Below, in pieces: positions 52,401 to 61,400 of a DNA stretch of 64,000 bases (the first letter of the stretch is position 1; the number at the start of each line of letters is the position of its first letter). The notes under the pieces were generated by a model. The model saw nothing but the letters and a program-made list of their open reading frames with translations, had not been told where the DNA came from and ran no database searches. A program made the position numbers and the translations under genes. This stretch comes from Carposina sasakii (lineage: Eukaryota > Arthropoda > Insecta > Lepidoptera > Carposinidae), in assembly GCA_014607495.2 (NCBI GenBank), contig CP053175.1:3100001-3164000 (forward strand). Direction: 5' to 3'.

Positions 52401-55400
52401 TTACGTAAATTTCAGAAGCTGATTATAGCAATGCGACAACGAAAATTGTAAATATGTGTGCGCGGGGCGAGTGCGGGGGTATCATTACTGTGAGACTTCG
52501 CTATCACATTGCTGTTGCATTGTTTTTCAAGTTAGGTAATCAGGTGGTGGGTTTCTCATCGCGTCTGTTGTTGCCTATGTTCGCAAATATGCTACTGCAA
52601 ACTTGTCACAATAGTAACGCTTGTTACAATTTAACATCTAGAGGTTGTTACGTCTACGGCACTAACCACTAGTCTGAACAATCAGATTGTACAATACAAA
52701 CGTAGTGATAACCCATTAAACTAAGGGCTTAATAGGTAGCACGAGCATTTCCATATACAGTAAAGGCGTTGTTGCACATATCGACATGTCGTATCTTCGG
52801 TTCGTGTACAAATAACTTATAGCTTACTTGTAAGCGGTAATAGCCCAGTGGTTAAGATGTGCACCTTCCAGGCGGGAGGCGTAAGTTCGATTCCGGTCAC
52901 GGGCCTGTACCAATTTCATGTCCAGATTTTAATGTTGTAAAATTGTCACTTAGCTCGTGCCTCGGAAAGCACGTAAAACTGTCGGTCCATTTCCATCGGT
53001 TCAGTAGTTTCGGCGTGAAAGCCGGACAGACAGACAGAGTTACTTTCGCATTTAGAAATTAGAATATTAATTATGAAGTAAGGATAAAAACGTACATTAT
53101 CACATTTCGAAATCGAAATCATTTTGAAAACGTGATGTCATGGTTATTGTTCTATCCGTCGTACTATTTATAAAGTTTAAGCCACTCAGAAGAATTGAAC
53201 AAAGTTATAGTTAGAAACTGGCGAGCAGAGAGAAAAAAATATAGCGCAATACTAATGATTTTTTACATAGCCCACGCGGACTGAGTCGTGGAAAATAACT
53301 AGTATATCATATGTCATTCGTTCACATATACAAATAACGTATCAGTAACTAGAATATCAACTTTGTAAGCTTAATAAGCTCAATTCAATACGATGCCGTG
53401 GATCGACGTCGGCCATTTTATTTTATTGTCCCTCTATATCTGATTGAATTGTTTATTTTGTTCTATTGAAAAGTTTGTGTAGGTTTCCCGTTGGCCTGTT
53501 TTATCTACACGATTAGCGGGAATGGAAATTAATGATGTTTGTTTCGTTTTTGTTTTTCAATTAACTATTGTTTTCTTGATATTGGTAAGTATTTGTTTTT
53601 CCTAAACACATTTTACCTATGACCATTGCTTAAACATAGAGGATATTTCACATCCACGTTTCTAGCTGGGATTGATGTAAATCAGTGACAATTTTCTACC
53701 TTATTACATGAGAGGATGCCCGAGTTCCTTAGTCGACTTTTACGACGTGTAAGGAGATGCAGCTGATGTATTCTAGTGAAGCCCCGCATCCGCACAGGAG
53801 TGCCGTTGCTTACTAACAATGACACAATACCTCAGAGATCTTAGTGCTGGTTATTGGGGTGTAAGTTGTACGAGTGTTTAATTTATTTCTTATGTTGTTA
53901 CTACAGTGCACTGCAGATTTTTCCAAACGTCAGATAGTCTATGTGAAGAATAAGTTGCTGCAGTCTCTTATCATGATCAAGTTTTAATGAAAGACAGCAT
54001 CGACTTTATATAGCCTATCTATTTAATTATATTAAATAGGCTTACGCTTGACCACAACGCTCCTGATGGTAAGCACCGTTGCAGTATAAACCGCGCTTAC
54101 CTAAAAGAAACCGGTTCACTCTCGACTTGAAGACTGCAAGATTATAGTTCATGGGGAACAGGGATTCAGGCAGGGAGTTCCACAGCTTGGCCGTTCGCAC
54201 TATGAATGTAGAAGCAAAACGCTTACTTAGTACGAGTTTTCGGCACTTCAACTGTGAACCAGTGTCGCCTTGACGTTTCCGGTGGTAGAAGGGTGCTAGG
54301 GGAATTAGGTCGTGAAGTCCCAACGCACACTCCCCGAAATGTAACCTGTAGAATACCGAGAGACTTGCAACTCTGTAACTTGTAACTTGTATCTGAAGAA
54401 GAAAGTTGATGATGGTTCTGTCATGATCAAGTTTTGGAGAATTCGGCCCTTAATCATTAAAATTTATTTCACCAGATCTCGACGGACGGTAACATAACCA
54501 GCAGCATCCTGACGTTCGTGCCTGACATCGAGGATGCAGGTCGGGTGCTGTCCTGCAGAGCGGTGCAGCCGTCACTACCTCACTCCACTCACGAAGATGG
54601 CTGGAAAATGGAGATTCAGCGTGAGTTTTATGGGAAAATTGTAAAAAGGGAAACGACCCTGAAATAATCTGTTATCTTTATGGTTGGCAATTTTGCTAGG
54701 CCCCTTAAATCAGATAGATTTTCTTGCTAAACTGCGGCAGAAACGGAAAGATTTACATATCTAGTAACGGTGTGAAATAATATTTATAAATATGTTTTAA
54801 GAAATGAAAAAAAAAATCACCCCAGTTGGGACTCGAACCCACGACCTCTCGCATTCCGTGATGTGCTCTCACCAACTGAGCTACCGGGACAATATTTATT
54901 TTACATTTAGTACTAGACGATACATTTTGCATACCGGCTTGTGTAAAAACGTATAATCTATGAGAGATGTGCCCGGAACTTTTATATTTAACAATAACGG
55001 GATATAACACAGACAAGTACCTATCTTCAAAAATTCCAACCACGAATTCTAAGGTAAAACATAATTATCATCTCTCTGCCCATTAGCTATCCGCTATCCC
55101 ATTACTATTTGCACTGTCGGCGCAATATTCCGAAACATTCCATGTTTTCCTAGAGAAGAATATCATCATCATTTTATGAGAAGTCCACTGCTGAACATAG
55201 GCCTTCCCCAACAATTTCCACTCCGACCGGTCGGAAGCAGCCTGCATCCAGCCGATACCCGCGATATAATATACCTGCCACTAATGTTAACTTATCTTTA
55301 CAGATCTTCCAGTTGTCAAGCTGGACCTTGGAGCCAACTTGGACGCCAGTAAGGTGGTGGAAGGTTCCGACGTGTACTTAGACTGCAGGGTGCAGGCCAA

Positions 55401-58400
55401 CCCTTGGCATAACCACGTGTTTTTCACGCATAATGTAAGATTTCATCGTTATTTTCTTTAAATTATTAAATTTTGTGAAATCCCTTCTAACTGGAGGAAA
55501 ACTATTCCTTCTATAACTATTTACATTTATTAATATAAGTGCCATAGTTAGACGATGAGGACTTAATCAAGAACTATATCTTGCTCAATACCCAATCTCT
55601 CACGATCTGCTAAGCAAAACCATTCCTTCTCTAACTACGATATAGTTTTAAGGGCTCTTAAGATTATATACATATATATAGTCAAGCCCAGTATCCCCCA
55701 AAGAAGGGTATGCAAATTAGACACCCACTTTTCACCAGCAAGCGTTCTAAGTCGCACGTGGTAAGGGGTGAGCCTACCGCAGCTTTTCTCTTTTCTCAGG
55801 AGAACATTATAATGATATACTTTCCCCAGGGAGCAACAGTGAAGCCCGGCCCAGGAGTTCTACTAGCCAACCAGAGTCTGGTGCTACAGCGAGTGTCACG
55901 CAAAGCCGCGGGCGGTTACGTGTGTGTGGCGAGAAATAGTTTGGGAGAGGGCGCTAGTGAAGCTCTGATGCTGGATGTCAAATGTGAGTGCATCTTTATA
56001 TACCTTCTTTTTAACATACCTAACTCCCGACCATCATAATTATTCTATCCATCACGTCATAACCTACAAACCTTACACCCCTAGTGTAAGTTGGCAACTA
56101 CGCAGGTATAGCTTTTTTTCACGTTCACTCGTTCACGCTATTTCCTAAAAGACGGTTACTCGTACCTACATAGGTAGTATTTTTGCTTCACTTATTTTAG
56201 ATATCGTATAGATACTTTTTTTTTACAACTAGCTAGGCAAACATTTGACCGCCTTCGTGCCTGATGTTAGGCCTAGGGCGGTACATGTTTGCCTAGAAAG
56301 TGCCTATTCACTCTAGCTTTGAAGAGACCAATATTGTAGTACTTATAGATAAGCTAGCAACTTGTCGCTGATCATTCCGTCACCGCTATGCTAAACGTGG
56401 CAGTGTAATCTCCTTTATGATCCTGCAGTTCTGGCTACCCCATTTCGGGAACACAGCCGTATCTTTGTGTATACAGAATGTAACAAAGGGGTATGTCAAG
56501 CGAAAAGCTATGTAAATAGCCCACTATATAGAACCTATTTCCAAAATTTGAGACTCAAAATGTTTATTTTTCCAGATCGTATAGAAAAATCCTAAACAAC
56601 TCAACTAATAGAATTTGTTTCATATAATAATTCCTATGCCTAATTTCGTAACTAACATTTTTTGTATGCAGTGAAAAAGAAAATGTGGTCAGCCTAGAGC
56701 CATGATCCAACTGAACTATACGGTGAAATGCACTTTATACAGAATGATTATTGGTCGTCAACGTTCCCGAAAACTACGGAATCTCCTCATCATCAGGATG
56801 ATTTTTCTCCATGTAAGCATACCTGGGAAGTGTCTGTTTCCCAAGATATTAGGGTCCAAAGTTGAGTAAAAAGACTGCGTTTTTCTGCATAAATGCACAT
56901 AGTCGCGCGTAGCAAGATTTTTTCACGAGAAATAATTAATATAGCTGTCTATGAAAAAACTAGCATAAACACTGGGCACTATAAATTCCGCCCGATCAAG
57001 TAATTTTTATTTTTTTAATTACATCGTTTCCCAGCATTTTTTTTTGGCATAAACTTACTTTTTTTATCCTATAGAGTACGTAACCTTTCGTTAAGGGTGG
57101 CATCGAAAAAACATCCTGTATATGTATATCGTTTTTGACAGATATACCAACATGCAGAACCACACAGCCTGTAGTACTGAGAGCAGCAAGAGGAGAGCTG
57201 TTGGAGATTGAGTGCCAAGTGGACGCCAACCCTAAGGTGAGCTTAGTTTCATAATTGTCTACTTGCGTAAACATTTCCTATTAATAAACCAGAAGACTGA
57301 AGACCATACATTGCGTGCTAAGTTAAAAACAATTATTCAAAAAATTTAAGCTTTTTTTGTCATAGACCTAATTTATTTGATTTATATTTATTTATTTATT
57401 TATTGTTATTTTAGGAGGACTAACAGCAAAATTTATAGAACATATAAATGATAGCTATGACTTAGAACTATGCTAATAATAAGTTATACAGGGTGTAACA
57501 AAAAGGGTATGTTAAGCGAAAAGCTACGTAAATAGCCCACTGTAGAGAACCTATCCACAAAATTTGAGACATGAAATTACATGTTTATTTTTCACGATAG
57601 TATGGACAATTTTTAAATATCTCAGGAATTTTCATACAATCTTGAAAAATAAACATGAGATTTCGAGTCTCAAATTTTGTGGATAGGTTCTCTACAGTGG
57701 ACTATTTACATAGCTTTTCGCTTAACATACCCTTTTTGTTACACCCTGTATAGATAAGGTACGTACCCGTCGTAAATGGTGGCAACAAAAACAACCTGTA
57801 TAAATTGGTTTGACGGCTGATTGTCTGACGCCAACCCTAATGTATAACTTATTTAGGCATTAATTTGTATAATATTAATTACTTAATATGCTACCTGGTG
57901 AAAAGTGGGTGTGTAATTTGCACACTCCTGCGCAACCTCTATGTATGTATGTTGTATAATATGGAATAAAAACACGGAATTTTAAAATTATTTTTGCTCT
58001 CAAGCCAATTAATATTTTTACAATTCAAAAGAAAAATGTTATTAAATATTTTCATCAAAGTGCTCTTTTTCGTTTGACCCGATTAATTCAATTAACTTTC
58101 TTTATTAAAAATACAAATTTGAATCATTCGCAGAAGTCGTCTGGCTGAATCACAAACGAAGGCAATTAGAGATTCTTTGTTAAAATCAAACAAATAAACA
58201 ATGAACCAACTCTGAAATTATGGGAAATAAATAAATTTTGTAGCACACATACCATCCTATAGCCAGTCCACTGCTGGATGTAGGGCTACCCCAGGGCACG
58301 CCATTAGGGAAGGTTTGCACATAGTCACAACGCTGAGCAGGCGGGTTGGTGCCAATAAAATTTGAGACTCTATACAGGGTGTAACAGAAAGGGTATGTTA

Positions 58401-61400
58401 AGCGAAAAGCTATGTAAATAACCCACTATAGAGAACCTATTTCCAAAATTTGAGGATCGAAATCACATTTTTATTTTTCAAGATTGTATGAAAAAATCTG
58501 AGATATTTGAAAATTCTCCATACTATCGGGAAAAATAAACATATGATTTCGGGTCTCAAATTTTGTGGATAAGTTCTCTACAGTGGGCTATTTACATAGC
58601 TTTTCGCTTAACATACCCTTTTTGTTACATCCTGTATAACATGTTTTTTTTCCAGATAGCATGAAGAATTCCTAAACAACTCAGGTGAAAATAAAAAAAT
58701 ATGTGATTTCGAGTGCTCAATTTTGACGGTTTTCGTTTAACATACTCTTTTTGTTACAGTATGTACTAATATACTGCTATGCGAAACGTGTAGAATTCTG
58801 ATCTTATAATCCTGCAGTTCTGGCCACCCCATTTAGGAAACACTGCCTTGTGTCTGTAATGTAAAAAGATAACGTTGTTTTTTTAATACCTCGTATTCTT
58901 TGTAACGTTACGATCATTTTTTTCTGTGAAACCAACTCTGAGAAACGTAAAAAAATATATATTGCAAGCAATGTATTCGTTTGATGTGCAAAGTACATTT
59001 GTACTTATAAAACTATTTTTTTAATATTTCGATATGATGTCATAAACCGTTGGTCCTGCGCCTGATCTCTCTCCGGTCGTGTCGGCTTTCCGTCCGTGCA
59101 TCTGTGTTTGCGCACACACTTTTGCACTATAATATCTCCTGCGTACCTGGCCAATCTCCTTGGCCGCCTTGGCCGAAATACGATCGGAGATCATCATCAT
59201 CATTGTGTCTTAAAGAGAAATATATTCATGAAATTTGGACATTTGAACATTTTGGAAACCTGTGGTTTCACATGGGTTGCTTGGCTGGTTGCATGGTTGC
59301 TTCCAATACAAAAAATGATCGTCGTGATTTTACAAAGAATACGAGGTATTAAAAAACCAACGTTGTCTTTTTACACCCTGTATGTATGTAATATAAATAT
59401 ATGGCGTCTCATTGTATCTTTCTTTCTAGGATCCAATGTCATACCACTGGTGGTTCAACAGTTCCGCCCACAGCAAACACGAGCTGACCACTGCTATGAG
59501 CACTTCGCAAAATACACAGAGTAAGTACCTCCTAAGTAAGTGAGTAATCCTTTATTGCATTACATGCAATTATTATATCATCTTAATTTTCTTGACCTCA
59601 CCATTAGTTACGGGGTCGTCACAATATGGTTTCGTAACTCATTGCCAAGGATTTGGCGTTTGTTTTACGGCCGTCTGCCTGCCTGACGCCAACGTTAAAG
59701 TCTCTACATGAAGTAAATTCAGTGGTAAGATCCTACGACTGAAAGGCGCACGTCTTAACCATAACTATGATTACATTAAACACAATATTTCCATACAAAA
59801 TATATTGCGCCGACCGGGATCATAGAAATACGGGGATGAGGGCAAGAAGATGTTTTTTTTTTACATTTAGCTAGGCAAACATTTGACCGCCATTGTGCCT
59901 GATGTTAAGCAAGATGCGGCCTAGGGTGGTACATGTTTGCCTAGAAAGTGCCTATTCACTTTAGCCTTGATGATGAAAATGGATAATCCTGTGTTGATGC
60001 GGAGCTTCAATTATCATAATCAGCCTATTGCAGCCCACTGCTGGACGTAGGCCTCCCCCAGAGCATGTGTCATCACAAGGCTAGATCAATTACATATATC
60101 TAACTCAGTAATAGTATTTCGGCCAAGGTGACCAATCTATACGGAGATTGGCCAGGTACGCAGGAGATATTATAGTGCACAAATGTGTGCGCAAACACAG
60201 ATGCACTCTCTATTCCGTTACTCTCATAGTCCGATGGGACGGAAATCCGACACGACCGAGAGATATCAGGCGCAGGACCAACAGTTTTACGTGCTTTTCG
60301 AGGCATAGCTCGTGCGACAATGACAATTTTCACAACATTAAAATCTGTATATGACATAAATTCATTACATCATACATACGTAACAGTGAGAATGTCATAC
60401 TGTTAGTGTTTAAGCCAGCAAAAATTCTAACATTCTTCTTTATAACAGGTACCTTCCTATACACGGTGAATACCTCATCAGACTACGGCTGGATCCAGTG
60501 CGCGGCAAGCAACTCCGTCGGTCGACAAACCAAGCCGTGTCTGTTTCATGTGCTGCCCGCGGGTAAGTAGTTATTTTATCAAATAAGCGTCTAACCTAGG
60601 GCGAAACTGCCCATAACATGTATTAACCCATTCTAAAAAATCTGTCCCCGCTACGGTAAACGTGGCTGTGGGATCTCCTCTATGATCCCGCAGTTCAAGC
60701 ACCCCCATTTCAGGTACGATCGATGAGCAAGAAGAACGGTTATCGTTTTTCAAGTGTATGTTAGTACCTATGTATTCTTTGACTTGTTCTAGAACCTAAA
60801 CGGTTTTGTCGCATTTGAGATGGAGGACGGTCACTCTCAAATCGTGAGTGACACTGGGTAAAGGTAGTGTTAAAACTATAATTTTGTTTCTCCCTCTTCT
60901 AATCGTCCTATCTCTTTTCTCGCCGCGAATGCGGACAACGTATGTTCCCCCCGCCCTGCATCTGCCAGTTGCCCAACCAACGCGGTACTGACCTCTCGCT
61001 CGACAAGTGAATTTTTGTGTGTGACAAACTGACCCACCCAAAGGAGTGCCCTTCGTTTAAAGTAACAGTGAAGAATACTTAAAAGTAGATTGAAGTAAAA
61101 ACCCCAAAACCCTACGAGAGATTTCGCGCGGAAGAAGATAGAACAAAACCCCACAGGTACCTCTTTGACCTACCTATTTCTTTCCCCCCCCCCTCCCCCT
61201 AAACAGGTAGGTTTAACAAAATTTTTATGCAGTCGGGATTTTTCATCATATGCGGGGTTTCTCTAGAATACATCAGCTACATCTCCTTCCGTGCATGCCG
61301 TAAGAGTCGACTAACGAACTCAATTACGTTCTCTTAGACGATAAGCTAGCTTGACACTTGATCTGTTACATCCAGCCCGGCTATGCTAAACGTAGCCATA

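Larger units (their letters stand above)
50949..54475. other. Intron g-h (3.5 kb)
   Basis: It contains TIR-A (minus), a Helitron end (51738-51880, minus), a MITE copy (51965-52100) and a second degraded one (52425-52550), SINE-D2 (52836-52985), a Helitron terminus near 53275-53305, REP-C minus (53640-53795) and a LINE tail. A motif TTTTCCAAACGTCAGATAG recurs at about 50988 and 53914, with an inverted relative near 51495. This suggests another dispersed TIR family. Confidence 0.6.
54621..55303. other. Intron h-i (0.7 kb)
   Basis: It holds the tRNA-like repeat at 54817-54890 (minus) and an RTE-type tail at 55165-55264 (minus), which ends about 40 bases before the exon i acceptor. The remaining sequence is unremarkable. 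Confidence 0.65.
55984..57141. other. Intron j-k (1.2 kb)
   Basis: From left: unremarkable sequence, a LINE 3' scrap (56216-56330, minus), REP-C (56340-56462) into whose end a PAL-B copy (56473-56640) has inserted, and a TIR-A element filling the space up to the exon k acceptor. Confidence 0.65.
57237..59429. other. Intron k-l (2.2 kb)
   Basis: Most of this intron is transposon: two full PAL-B palindromes and a third partial one, the right end of a TIR-A (57755-57802), a hairpin-element scrap (57885-57935), a SINE-E tail (58250-58352, minus), a REP-C scrap (58775-58857), and a TIR element (58858-59380) carrying a SINE-D2 piece. 57810-58250 is AT-rich without recognisable content. Confidence 0.7.
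59521..60448. other. Intron l-m (0.9 kb)
   Basis: SINE-D minus (59600-59770), LINE 3' scrap (59850-59965, minus), a SINE-E tail piece (60008-60085, minus) and SINE-D2 minus (60112-60365) occupy most of it, leaving about 80 bases before exon m. Confidence 0.65.

Noticed and set aside
59096..59524. 142-residue plus-strand ORF
   Set aside because: It begins at GTG, runs through a SINE-D2 piece and TIR-element arm, and overlaps exon l in a different frame.
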